A DNA stretch of 64,000 nucleotides from assembly GCF_001422665.1 (NCBI RefSeq), contig NZ_LMLU01000006.1, forward strand, positions 63,725-127,724, read 5' to 3'. Source of the DNA: Arthrobacter sp. Leaf234. GTDB taxonomy: Bacteria > Actinomycetota > Actinomycetes > Actinomycetales > Micrococcaceae. The stretch's first letter is position 1; each line of letters starts with the position of its first letter. Under the pieces are notes generated by a model that saw only the letters and a program-made list of their open reading frames with translations, made no database searches and was not told where the DNA came from. Positions 1-8,450 of this stretch are shown one piece after another. A program made the translations under genes and the position numbers.

Positions 1-47
1 GACATCCCACCTGAACCTCCCGCTTCCCAAGACCTAAGGACGCCCCC

Positions 48-1661
48 ATGCAACTCTTTCCCGCCACCACCCGCGGAACGGCCCTCAAAACATCGGTCGC
101 CGCCCTGGCGCTGGCCATCTCACTCGCCGGATGCAGTACCGGCGCCACCACGAACGCCGGCACCGCGACTGGCACCACCACCGATACCAGCACCAGCACC
201 ACTACCGACACCGACACCGACACCAGCACCGACACCACGACCGACGCGACGACCGACGTCACCGCCGATGCCGCCGATGCCGCCGCAATCACGGAGGACA
301 CCCACTACGACGCTGACGACCTGACCTGGGACGCAGCGGAAGAAGTAGTGGTCACTCTCACGGACGGCGCCAGCAGCGCCGCGGGCGACGGTGTAACAGT
401 GGACGGCGACACCGTCACCATCACCGCAGCCGGTACCTACCGCTTGTCCGGAAGCCTCAGCGACGGCCAGGTGGTCGTCGCTGCGGGGGAGGAGGACGTG
501 GTCCGTATCATCCTCGACGGCGTGGAGCTGACAAGCAGCACCGGCTCCCCGTTCGTCGTCACGAGTTCGAACGAATCCCTGGTGTACCTCGAGGACGGCA
601 GCACGAACACCCTGACCGACGCCGACTCCTACGCTGACACCGGCACCGACGCACCCAGTGCCGCCCTGTACTCGATGGCCGACCTCACTATCGCCGGCGG
701 CGGAAGCCTGACGGTGAACGGCAACGCCAACGACGGAATCGTCTCCAAGGACGGCCTCGTCCTCGCCGCCGGAGACGTCACCGTCAAAGCGGTCTACGAC
801 GGTATCAAGGGCAAGGACTACATCGCACTGCTCGGCGGAACCTATGACGTGACTGCGGGCGGCGACGGGATCAAGTCCACCAATGAGGACGAGGACGGCC
901 GCGGTTGGTTCACCGTCTACGGCGGAGAACTCGTGGTGTCCTCGGGTGACGACGGAGTCAAGGCGACTACCACCCTCACCGTGAATGCGGGGACGGTGAA
1001 CGTGACCGACTCCGTCGAAGGCCTGGAAGCCCAGCACATCATCATCAACGGAGGCACCACCGAGATCACCTCCAGTGACGACGGCGTGAACGCCGCCGGA
1101 GGCTCATCGGCCTCCAGCAGCGGCATGGGAGAAATGGAAGTAGGGGACTACACGGTGACGGTAGCCGGCGGCAGTCTCACCATCGACTCCGAGGGTGACG
1201 GACTGGACTCGAACGGCGATGCCAGTATCACCGGCGGCACCGTCGTCGTGAACGGGCCGTCGGGCTAAGGCAACGGTGCGCTGGATGTGAACGGAGAAAT
1301 CACCGTCGACGGCGGGACCCTTGCCGCCGCTGGCAGCGCCGGCATGGTCGTAACACCAGGCAGCGCATCCACCCAGTCTGCCGTCCAGATCGCCTTCGGA
1401 TCCACGGTACCCGCCGGCACGGCCCTCCAGATCGCGTCATCGAACGGCACCGTGGTCGGAGCCTTCGTGACCAGCAAGGACATGGCGTCGCTGATCTTTT
1501 CCTCGGCCACGATCACGGACGGCGAGACCTACACCGTCTACACCGGGGGGACCACGACCGACTCGGCAGGCATCACTGAAGGCACCCTCGACGGAGCGAA
1601 CGAGCTCGGCACAATCACGGCCGGCGAATACAGGCAGTCTGCCGGTCCGGGCCGACGCTGA
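48..1661 (+). pseudogene. Carbohydrate-binding-domain lipoprotein (Cthe_2159-like), split by an in-frame stop
   Basis: The reading frame begins with a lipoprotein signal peptide (hydrophobic stretch about residues 15-28, lipobox LAGC with Cys29). A low-complexity Ser/Thr/Asp linker follows (about residues 40-80), then glycine-rich beta-repeats of the type LTINGGSLTVNGNANDGI. These resemble the secreted carbohydrate-binding domain family first described as Cthe_2159. The frame is cut by TAA at 1266-1268 (codon 407), inside the segment NGPSG-stop-GNGALD. The same frame then stays open to 1661 and continues family-like sequence (GNGALDVNGEITVDGGTLAAAGSAGM). A single base change, for example TCA to TAA, would explain the break. 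Likely surface-anchored and sugar-binding if intact. The 5' part (406 aa) could still be secreted. Start chosen at the ATG preceded by AAGGA. Sequencing error cannot be excluded. Confidence 0.75.
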
Positions 1662-1701
1662 CCTTTAGCTGATCATTCGGCCATCGCTTGAGTCCACGAG
1701 G

Positions 1702-1741
1702 GTGAGGGGATACGGCAGAAGGAGTTGCCGTATCCCCTCAC
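1702..1741 (+). terminator. Strong stem-loop, probable terminator of the lipoprotein gene
   Basis: A perfect 16-bp inverted repeat (1702-1717 paired with 1726-1741) encloses an 8-nt loop. It lies 40 nt after the stop of the broken lipoprotein gene. There is no T-run after it, as is common for actinobacterial terminators. Confidence 0.7.
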
Positions 1742-2227
1742 TGCGCGATTCGGGAGCGCACCAACACGAGCTGTCGGTGTCCGTTACCTATACAGCACAC
1801 GCGAACACATGCGCTCTGACTACAACACCACCGCCTCTGGGCCATCTCATTCAACGAGCCCTCAAGGGACTGCCGGCGTGAGGGTGGCGCAAACGAACGT
1901 ATTCGCTACACACGGCCGAGACACCGCGAACGAGCCTGTGGAAGCTCATTTCGTGTAGCAATACTCAGTACCTGAATCTATGGAGCACTACTACTCGCGC
2001 TTGTTGATTTTCGCGACAGATCATATCTAAGGCGCTCTTTACTGACGGCGCGACTCTGACAATGCCGCCCCATCGCACCGTCCTGGGCTACCTGAAGGAG
2101 GATCCTCGCCCCTCCGCATATAGCGTCCATCTCCGCCACGGGATCCAGAACCCTATAGATCTGCATATCTACACATCAAGGAATGTAGGGAGCTCGCTGG
2201 CGGGAGGGCGGGATTTCGAAGGTCGTG
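1742..2227. other. Gene-poor stretch, nothing convincing
   Basis: No reading frame here shows a recognisable family, a good ribosome-binding site or the third-position GC bias of the real genes. Two short ORFs (1725-1958 forward, 1978-2166 reverse) look accidental. It lies between the terminator hairpin and the 3' end of the reductase gene. Confidence 0.5.
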
Positions 2228-2770
2228 CTAGGAGCCTCTGACCGGGATGTAGCGTTCTGCCCGTACTCCTGAGGCGAAGTCGGTCGTGCCGACGAGCTCC
2301 AGGTTGAGTGGCTTTGCGAGCCCCTCGAAGAGCCGGGGTCCGTGGCCGACGAGGGTGGGGGAGACGACAAACTCGTACTCGTCGATGAGTCCGGCGTCGG
2401 CAAGCGCGAGGGGCAGCGTGACGCCGCCGACGTATAGTCCGTCTCCGGGTTGCTCCTTCAGCTTCCTGATCGCTTGGACAGGGTCGCCGGTGAGCGACTC
2501 GGTATTCCAACCGTCCGGTTCGCGCGTGTTGGACACCAGGTACTTCTTGGCCGCATTGATCGAGTCCTTGAACGGACGCATCCATGGCGGTAGATCCTCA
2601 GCTGTACGCCAGAACTCCATGAGCTCGTAGGTGGTGCGGCCGAGGATGATGGCATCGGCGCGGGCAATGGTCTTTGCCGCGTGGTGGTGGGATTCCTCAT
2701 TCACGGTGCCGGTCATGTGATCTACGCAGCCGTCGAGCGAGACGTTGATGGAATATCGCAGTAGTCGCAT
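2228..2770 (-). CDS. Dihydrofolate-reductase / RibD C-terminal family protein
   Basis: 180 aa. The sequence opens MRLLRYSINVSLDG and contains DAIILGRTTYELM, GLYVGGVTLPLALADAGLIDE and SPTLVGHGPRLFEG. These are the usual landmarks of the stand-alone RibD C-terminal/DHFR-fold family (NADPH-binding reductases, most of unknown substrate). The frame is open much further upstream, to 3247, but that extension has no family features. The ATG at 2770 is therefore chosen because the conserved beta-strand MRxLRYSINVSLDG normally starts these proteins. A weak CTGAGG lies just upstream. Probably cytosolic. Substrate not predictable. Single gene, no operon partner. Confidence 0.8.
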   Translation of the reverse strand: MRLLRYSINVSLDGCVDHMTGTVNEESHHHAAKTIARADAIILGRTTYELMEFWRTAEDLPPWMRPFKDSINAAKKYLVSNTREPDGWNTESLTGDPVQAIRKLKEQPGDGLYVGGVTLPLALADAGLIDEYEFVVSPTLVGHGPRLFEGLAKPLNLELVGTTDFASGVRAERYIPVRGS

Positions 2771-3211
2771 CGCCTCAGGGTGACACGGTTCTGAAGACCG
2801 CGCGATAAGGGGAGTCTGAATCTTCTGAGATTCAAGAACGGACGTGTGTGCGCCACGCATTTTCGGCGCTGTGGACGCGCTACTGGTCGTGGCGCGGATG
2901 TCAACGGACGGGCTGGCTCGGTTTGGACGCCAGGAGATGGAGATGTGAGTCACCCGTATGGCGCTGCTAAAAGGGTCGAATGACAATGAGGTGAGCGCAG
3001 TTGACATCGTCCTCGAAGTGCAAAGACGTTGCGCTCCTTCTTTCGGTTCGTCACCGACGGGACCCTGGACTTGAACCAGCCCCTGAACGACCGCACTGAG
3101 TTCTTCTAGGCCTGCGGGAAGAGAAGCACTCACCGCTGCGGGCGATGTGCTGGGGTGCAGGATCGACGAAAGTCGGAGCTCCACATACTTCCCACATGAG
3201 GAGCTCTTCCC
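2771..3211. other. Intergenic stretch with a small hairpin
   Basis: No gene is supported. The reverse-strand frame continues here from the reductase but lacks coding character. A 7-bp stem with a 4-nt loop sits at 2817-2834. It may belong to the reductase promoter region or to the upstream region of the small lipoprotein remnant. Confidence 0.4.
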
Positions 3212-3364
3212 ATGAATCGCACATCCAAGCCGTCGATCGCCCGCCATGCCATGACCGAGGGCGTCCTCTGCCTGGGAATGCTCGCCTGTCTGGGAATGCT
3301 CGCCCTGTCATCCTGCAGCGCTGTCTTCGCGGACTCCGGGCGTTGGTCGGGGGCGGATGAGTGA
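3212..3364 (+). pseudogene. Lipoprotein gene stub (signal peptide plus 16 residues)
   Basis: The 50-codon frame starts at ATG 3212, eight bases after GAGGAG, a good ribosome-binding site. It encodes a textbook lipoprotein signal: charged start (K6, R11), hydrophobic core GVLCLGMLACLGMLAL, and lipobox LSSC with Cys35. Only 16 residues follow the cysteine, ending SGADE. The hydrophobic core holds a tandem 18-bp duplication (LGMLAC/LGMLAL; 3272-3286 and 3290-3304). The 3' end runs antisense into the last codons of the convergent LOV-GGDEF-EAL gene, which suggests the rest of a longer lipoprotein gene was lost at a rearrangement junction. It could instead be a genuine micro-lipoprotein. No family assigned. 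Confidence 0.45.
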
Positions 3365-5380
3365 GGAGAGCCAGTCGATGAGGTGGCGGCTTGATGCTCG
3401 GTGGATGCCGTTGTCGGTGTGTTGTTTTGCGTGCCAGAGTGGAGCGTCGTCGGGGGAGCCGAGTTCGCCGATGAAGCGTGCGAGGGGGCAGTGTTCGAGG
3501 TCCAACGGGTGGGGTGAGCTCAGTCGGGCGAACTGCCAGTGATAGGCGAGTGCTCCCAGCAGTGTCTTGATCGGTGTCTGGTGGAGTGTGAGCGAGAACG
3601 TCTCAAGCCATTGACGGCTGAGCGCCGGAGATTGCGGTTTGGCGAAGAAGTAGCCCTGTCCCAGGGATGCGCCCAGCACGATCGCTGCTTCGGTCAGGCT
3701 CTCGTCCTCGAGGCCTTCGATGACGACACCCATGTCGAGGTCCCGGCCCATCTGGATGAGGGTGGCCATGATGCTCAGGGATTCCAGCGGCCTGTCCTGG
3801 ACGTTGCCGAAGAGACCCTTGTCCAGCTTGAGCGCGTTGAACGGGAAGGTGGCGAGCCGTTGGAGGCTGCTGTGGCCGGCACCGAGATCGTCGATGGCCA
3901 GCCCCACTCCGAGGTCGACGAGTTGCTCGACCGAGGCCCGCTGGGTGTCGAGGTTCATGACCTGGGATTCGAGGATTTCCAGTCCCAGGCGTGACGGTGC
4001 GAGGGCGTGTGCGTCCAACAGCGCCTTGACTATTCCTGCGGTGGCGGTGTCCTGGAGGACGACAGGCGGCACGTTGACGGAGATGTTGTGACGCACACCG
4101 TCCTCGTCCCATCGCGTCAACACGCGGAGCGCCTGGTCGAGGACCGTCGTGAAGAGGACATGCTCGTCCTCGTCCGTCAGGTAGGGCAAGAATTGGTCGG
4201 GATGTGCTGTGCGGCCATCGGGTAGGTGCAGGCGGGCCAACGCCTCGAAGAGGTGGATCGATCCGTCGCGAAGATCGACAACTGGCTGGAGGTCGATGAA
4301 CACTGCGGCGGGAGAGAACTCGGACCCGGGAGCCCAGGTTGTCGTCCCCGGCGAATCCTGGCCATTCTGGCCATTCTGGCCCACTGTGTGCCCGTTGCTT
4401 GCGTCGCCGTGCATCGAGAGGCCACGTGCAGGGTGCTCGGGCGTCGACCGTACGGTTCCCAGGTTCCACCAGGCCGACCGGTCGGCTCGATTGTCCTTCA
4501 CGTCATAAAGACACCGATCGGCCGTGTGGAGCACCATCTCGGCGGAGGTCAGCTCCCGGGGAACGCTGACGATGCCCATGCTCATGCCGATGACCACTTC
4601 CTGGCCATCGATGACGAAGGGCTTCTCGACCACTCGGTGGAGCCGGTCCAGCTCGCGGACCATGTCAGCACTACCAACGAGCCATTGGTCGGGTTCGAGG
4701 ATGAGAAGGAACTCGTCTCCGCCGATACGTCCGAGGAAGTCGTCACTACTGAGGGCATTCCTCATCCGGTCGGACCACTGCCGGAGGACGGCGTCGCCGG
4801 CGGCGTGCCCGTAGATGTTGTTGATCCTCCGGAAATCATCCAGATCGATCAGACCGATCAGGAGGTCGGACGTTCCCGATTTCGGTCTCCTCAGGACCTT
4901 CGTCACGGCCTGCTCTGTTGCACTCCTGTTCGGTAATCCGGTGAGGTGATCGCGAAGTGCCTGATGATGCAGTTGATTCACCAGCGCTACCCGATTGCTC
5001 ACGTCGCGCTGCACACTCACATAATGGGTGATCGCATGGTCGACGCCCAGGCGCAGGGGCGTGACTTTCAAATCGGACCAAAAAGCCGATCCGTTCTTAC
5101 GGTAATTGAGGATCTCTCCTTCGAAAATGCCGCCGGAGGCCAGGACCTGATTCATGTCACGAATGGTCGACTGGCTCGAACCGGGCCCTTGCAGAAATCG
5201 ACACGTCTTCCCCAGGACATCCTCGGACAGGTAGCCGGTGTTGAGGGTGAAGGAATCCGACGCGTAGAGGATTTTCTGTGCGGCGTCGGTGATAATGGCG
5301 AGCTCTGCAACGGCTATTTTTGCGGCGTCGATCACGCCGGGAAGGAAACCCACTGGAGGGTGGATGGATGGCACGGTCAT
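3308..5380 (-). CDS. LOV/PAS-GGDEF-EAL protein: putative light-responsive c-di-GMP enzyme
   Basis: 690 aa, cytosolic. Residues 15-130 form a PAS domain with a LOV-like FMN pocket: GKTCRFLQG (Cys60 at the photoadduct position), LNYRKNG (Asn92) and YVSVQRDV (Gln124). Two usual LOV asparagines are changed (GKNC to GKTC, FWN to FWS). A GGDEF domain follows (motif 220-224 intact, no RxxD inhibitory site). The EAL domain (about 355-590) keeps Glu379, Asn436, Glu468, Asp497-Asp498, Lys518, Glu555 and Gln575, so both c-di-GMP synthesis and hydrolysis look possible. The tail (600-670) has a His/Cys pattern (H614, H630-C631, H650, H654, H660) that may bind metal, like a CZB domain. The start at 5380 puts the PAS domain near the N-terminus. 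An upstream ATG at 5461 or TTG at 5530 would overlap the small upstream ORF. Confidence 0.85.
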   Translation of the reverse strand: MTVPSIHPPVGFLPGVIDAAKIAVAELAIITDAAQKILYASDSFTLNTGYLSEDVLGKTCRFLQGPGSSQSTIRDMNQVLASGGIFEGEILNYRKNGSAFWSDLKVTPLRLGVDHAITHYVSVQRDVSNRVALVNQLHHQALRDHLTGLPNRSATEQAVTKVLRRPKSGTSDLLIGLIDLDDFRRINNIYGHAAGDAVLRQWSDRMRNALSSDDFLGRIGGDEFLLILEPDQWLVGSADMVRELDRLHRVVEKPFVIDGQEVVIGMSMGIVSVPRELTSAEMVLHTADRCLYDVKDNRADRSAWWNLGTVRSTPEHPARGLSMHGDASNGHTVGQNGQNGQDSPGTTTWAPGSEFSPAAVFIDLQPVVDLRDGSIHLFEALARLHLPDGRTAHPDQFLPYLTDEDEHVLFTTVLDQALRVLTRWDEDGVRHNISVNVPPVVLQDTATAGIVKALLDAHALAPSRLGLEILESQVMNLDTQRASVEQLVDLGVGLAIDDLGAGHSSLQRLATFPFNALKLDKGLFGNVQDRPLESLSIMATLIQMGRDLDMGVVIEGLEDESLTEAAIVLGASLGQGYFFAKPQSPALSRQWLETFSLTLHQTPIKTLLGALAYHWQFARLSSPHPLDLEHCPLARFIGELGSPDDAPLWHAKQHTDNGIHRASSRHLIDWLSSLIRPRPTPGVREDSAAG

Positions 5381-5438
5381 CGGACCGACCCGATCCCGAA
5401 GACGGGGCTGCGCGTACGCCCTCGTCGGGGCTGCGGCG

Positions 5439-5756
5439 TCACGCCGTTTTGAGTACATCATCGCTGGTCGACGTCGGCCGGTCGTGGTCCAGAGCCGCAG
5501 CCCTGAGCTTGAACGAAGTCCCGTTGCCAACGCGAGGCAATGCCTGGCGTTGCATCTCCTGGATCGTCACCTTCTTGTCCTCCAGGCACCTGAGCATCCA
5601 GGAAGCCGCTTCGACATCAGCCCGGCAGTCCTTGCTGAGCTTGGGGGAGATCTCCTGCAGGTCCACGTAGAGGGTCAGCGACGACGCCAGTTCCTCCACG
5701 AACGACGCGCTCCTACTCATCAGCGAAGCGCACTGAGCTTTGTTTTGTTTATTCAT
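5439..5756 (-). CDS. Small helical protein of unknown function upstream of the LOV-GGDEF-EAL gene
   Basis: 105 aa if started at the ATG at 5756, preceded by AAGG; another ATG lies one codon upstream. Predicted largely helical with an acidic middle (VDLQEISPKLSKDCRADVEAASWMLRCLEDKK), two cysteines and a basic tail; no signal peptide or membrane segment. I do not recognise a family. It lies 58 bp upstream of the chosen start of the LOV-GGDEF-EAL gene on the same strand, so the two are probably co-transcribed and it may be a regulatory partner. Codon use at the 5' end is more A/T-rich than in neighbours, hinting at acquired DNA. It could also be part of an N-terminal extension region. Confidence 0.45.
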   Translation of the reverse strand: MNKQNKAQCASLMSRSASFVEELASSLTLYVDLQEISPKLSKDCRADVEAASWMLRCLEDKKVTIQEMQRQALPRVGNGTSFKLRAAALDHDRPTSTSDDVLKTA

Positions 5757-6307
5757 CATCAGCCTTGCTTTCGGGCGCCAACGAAGCGAAACCTCGATGG
5801 GCGTACTCATCGACAACACTCGACCGTGAGTTTGCAGAGAAAGTGCTAGAACCTTTTATTGTCCGGCATGATCAATGTTCCTGCGAAGCTGGGGGCGCAG
5901 TTTTAGCGCAGTTTCTCGAGGGGACCTCACCATCGAGGTCCGAGGGTCGAATCGGAGGTTCCGGTCATACCGATATCGCTAAGAAAACGAGATATCAGGG
6001 GCAAGGGGTAGTCTCCACGGGGAGGTTGTCGCGATCAATGAATCATCTCGCTGCCAGTCGTCGGCGGACCGCTGACATCTCCTTTCATCAGACGTCATGC
6101 AGGGACTTTTGTGTCGAATTATTCCAAGATCTTGCCGATGGTTTTCACGGGCCTTCGACAGCTTCCCTGAATCTGTTCACGACAGATGACGGATGCTCCG
6201 ACCGATACCGGCCGTAAGATCGCCCGGTCGAGAGGTGCCCCGGCCACCGTCCTCAGCGTGAAGGACGAATACCTCGGCCTGCCACTCCACGCCGACCGTC
6301 GGTCGGG
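5757..6307. other. A/T-richer gene-poor stretch
   Basis: No convincing gene. A forward 150-codon frame (5765-6217) has no recognisable family and poor codon bias. The stretch has visibly more A/T than the flanking core genes and should hold the promoter of the reverse-strand small ORF/LOV-GGDEF-EAL pair. It probably marks the edge between accessory DNA (left) and core chromosome (right). Confidence 0.4.
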
Positions 6308-6787
6308 TCAGCGCGTGCGGACGACCGCGAAGCGCACGGGCCTGTCGATGACCGTGTACGAGCTGGCGCTCAGAATCAGACCGATGACGAGGAGTGGCAC
6401 CCCGGGCACGAGCAGAGCGCCGCCGAGCATGCGCCAGATGCCGCGCCACGCTCCGACGCGTCTACCATCGATGGTCCTGACGGTCCGCAACCCGAACAAC
6501 AATTGTCCGAGAGTCCGCCGCGTACCGTAGATGACGCCATAGACGACGACGGCGATGACGAAGCTCCCGACGAGGACGATCAGCGGAAGGGCGTCCTCCT
6601 CCCCGCCGGCCACAGCCAGGAGGACGAAGGCACCACTCCACAACAGCAAGCCTGCGGCGAGGTCGACGGCATAGGCGCCGGCTCGGAACCAGAAGCCGCC
6701 CCGCCCCATCGTCCCGCCGGTACCGAGGAGAACCATCGAGCGATCAATCGCGGGTGACGGCGGGGGAGAGGTCGTGTACCGGTTCAT
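6308..6787 (-). CDS. RDD family membrane protein
   Basis: 159 aa. Typical RDD pattern: RAGAYAVDLAAGLLLWSGAFVLLAV (first membrane helix with the Arg and Asp), a second helix LIVLVGSFVIAVVVYGVIYG, then GTRRTLGQLLFGLRTVRTIDGRRVGAWRG and a third hydrophobic helix near residues 118-138. RDD proteins are small integral membrane proteins; some act as ion or solute exchangers, most are uncharacterised. Start set at the ATG at 6787, which has a TAGGGT hexamer 8 nt upstream. The frame stays open to a GTG at 7012 and would add another hydrophobic segment (GLMVLTLGVLGCALTVI), which may be a remnant of a neighbouring small membrane gene. Monocistronic. Confidence 0.75.
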   Translation of the reverse strand: MNRYTTSPPPSPAIDRSMVLLGTGGTMGRGGFWFRAGAYAVDLAAGLLLWSGAFVLLAVAGGEEDALPLIVLVGSFVIAVVVYGVIYGTRRTLGQLLFGLRTVRTIDGRRVGAWRGIWRMLGGALLVPGVPLLVIGLILSASSYTVIDRPVRFAVVRTR

Positions 6788-6795
6788 GATGATCC

Positions 6796-6801
6796 ACCCT
6801 A
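6796..6801 (-). promoter_or_regulatory. -10 hexamer TAGGGT of the RDD gene
   Basis: TAGGGT ends 8 nt before the ATG at 6787, matching the TANNNT pattern of other near-leaderless genes in this window. No clear -35 element is visible. Confidence 0.45.
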
Positions 6802-7084
6802 AGCGCGGCGAGCCGGTCGCGCTGGGCGCCACTCGAGCGTTCGCCGGACCCGCTGCGGAACAGCCGTGGCCACGGTCATACCGCCGGGGTTTCTCGCCGG
6901 TCGCGGTGACCGGTTCTCCCCATCCGCTTCGCGGGCCGACGGCAGACCTCGCGGTGATGACGGTGAGCGCACAACCGAGGACGCCGAGGGTGAGCACCAT
7001 GAGGCCCGACACAGCGGCGATGACGAAGCCGTCGGGCGGAACGACCGCTCACCCGCCAGTCCCCACGGCGCCCGCCACCCTCGG

Positions 7085-7090
7085 TAGGCT
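7085..7090 (+). promoter_or_regulatory. -10 hexamer TAGGCT of the M20 peptidase gene
   Basis: TAGGCT lies 29 nt before the ATG at 7120, leaving room for a short leader that carries the AGGAGG ribosome-binding site. Confidence 0.4.
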
Positions 7091-7119
7091 GGGCAGCAAC
7101 TGCTACCCAGGAGGACCAC

Positions 7120-8421
7120 ATGGGCATCACCCCCGAAGATGAAGTCGTCAGGATCTGCCAGGAACTGATCCGGTTCGACACCTCGAACTTCGGCGACAAC
7201 GCCGGTCCGGGGGAGCGATCCGCCGCCGAGTACACCGCCGGCCTCATCGAGGAGGTGGGCCTGTCCACGGAACTGTTCGAAGCCGCTCCCGGCCGCACGT
7301 CCGTCGTCGCGCGCATGGAGGGCGCGGATCCGTCGCTCCCGGCCCTCGTCGTGCACGGGCACCTCGACGTCGTGCCCGCACAGAAGGAGGACTGGACCGT
7401 CGACCCCTTCGGCGGGGAGGAGAAGGACGGGCTCATCTGGGGCCGTGGCGCTGTGGACATGAAGGACATGGACGCGATGATCCTGTCCGTCCTCCGCTCC
7501 ATGCAGCGCGACGGCGTCAAACCGCAGCGGGACCTCATCTTCGGGTTCTTCGCCGACGAGGAAGCCGGCGGCGCGTACGGTGCCTCCTGGCTCGTGGAGA
7601 ACAAGCCCGAGGTCTTCGAGGGTGCCACCGAGGCCATCTCCGAGGTGGGCGGCTTCTCGGCGACCATCGGCGGGCAGCGCACCTACCTGCTGCAGACCGC
7701 CGAGAAGGGTATCTCCTGGCTGCGGCTGGTGGCCCACGGCCGGGCCGGGCACGGCTCGCAGATCAACACCGACAACGCGGTGACCGCCCTCGCCCGGGCC
7801 GTCACGCGCATCGGTGACCACGCCTGGCCCATCGAGCTCACGCCCACCACGCGCCAGTTCCTCGACGGCGTCACCGAACTGACCGGCGTCGAGTTCGACC
7901 CGGACAATCCTGACATCCTCCTGCGGGAACTCGGCACTGTGGCGCGCTTCGTCGGGGCGACGCTGCAGAACACGGCGAATCCTACGGTCCTCAAGGGCGG
8001 GTACAAGCACAACGTCATCCCCGGCACCGCCGAGGCGCTGATCGACGTGCGCACCCTCCCGGGCCAGCAGGACCAGGTCCTGGAGATCATCCGCGGACTC
8101 GCGGGGGAGGGCGTCGACGTGAGCTACGAGCACAAGGACACCTCCCTCGAGGTGCCGTTCGCGGGAAATCTCGTCGACTCGATGATCGATGCCCTGCACG
8201 CCGAGGATCCTGGCGCCAAGGTGCTGCCGTACACGCTCTCGGGCGGCACGGACAACAAGTCGCTCAGCCGCCTCGGCATCACCGGGTACGGCTTCGCACC
8301 CCTGCAACTGCCGGACGATCTCGACTTCACCGGCATGTTCCACGGCGTCGACGAGCGCGTGCCCGCGGATTCGCTCCGCTTCGGCGCCAAGGTGCTCGCC
8401 CGCCTGCTCACCACCTACTGA
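7120..8421 (+). CDS. M20 family metallopeptidase (dipeptidase/deacylase type)
   Basis: 433 aa. Zinc-site motifs of the M20/M25/M40 family are in order: VVHGHLDVVPA (His81, Asp83), WGRGAVDMKDMDA (bridging Asp113) and FFADEEAGG (catalytic/metal Glu147-148). A dimerisation domain (about 205-330) follows, and the C-terminal half contains LSGGTDNKSLSRLGITGYGF. Members hydrolyse dipeptides or N-acyl amino acids in the cytosol; the exact substrate cannot be told. A strong AGGAGG lies 8 nt before the ATG. Followed after 29 bp by the acyl-CoA dehydrogenase-like gene on the same strand, perhaps in one transcript. Confidence 0.88.
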   Translation: MGITPEDEVVRICQELIRFDTSNFGDNAGPGERSAAEYTAGLIEEVGLSTELFEAAPGRTSVVARMEGADPSLPALVVHGHLDVVPAQKEDWTVDPFGGEEKDGLIWGRGAVDMKDMDAMILSVLRSMQRDGVKPQRDLIFGFFADEEAGGAYGASWLVENKPEVFEGATEAISEVGGFSATIGGQRTYLLQTAEKGISWLRLVAHGRAGHGSQINTDNAVTALARAVTRIGDHAWPIELTPTTRQFLDGVTELTGVEFDPDNPDILLRELGTVARFVGATLQNTANPTVLKGGYKHNVIPGTAEALIDVRTLPGQQDQVLEIIRGLAGEGVDVSYEHKDTSLEVPFAGNLVDSMIDALHAEDPGAKVLPYTLSGGTDNKSLSRLGITGYGFAPLQLPDDLDFTGMFHGVDERVPADSLRFGAKVLARLLTTY

Positions 8422-8450
8422 CGGCAGGTGTCGGGACGGCAGGGGCGATC

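Noticed and set aside
6799..8343. Long reverse-strand ORF (514 codons) opposite the M20 peptidase gene
   Set aside because: GC-rich shadow of the forward gene; no family features and no ribosome-binding site.
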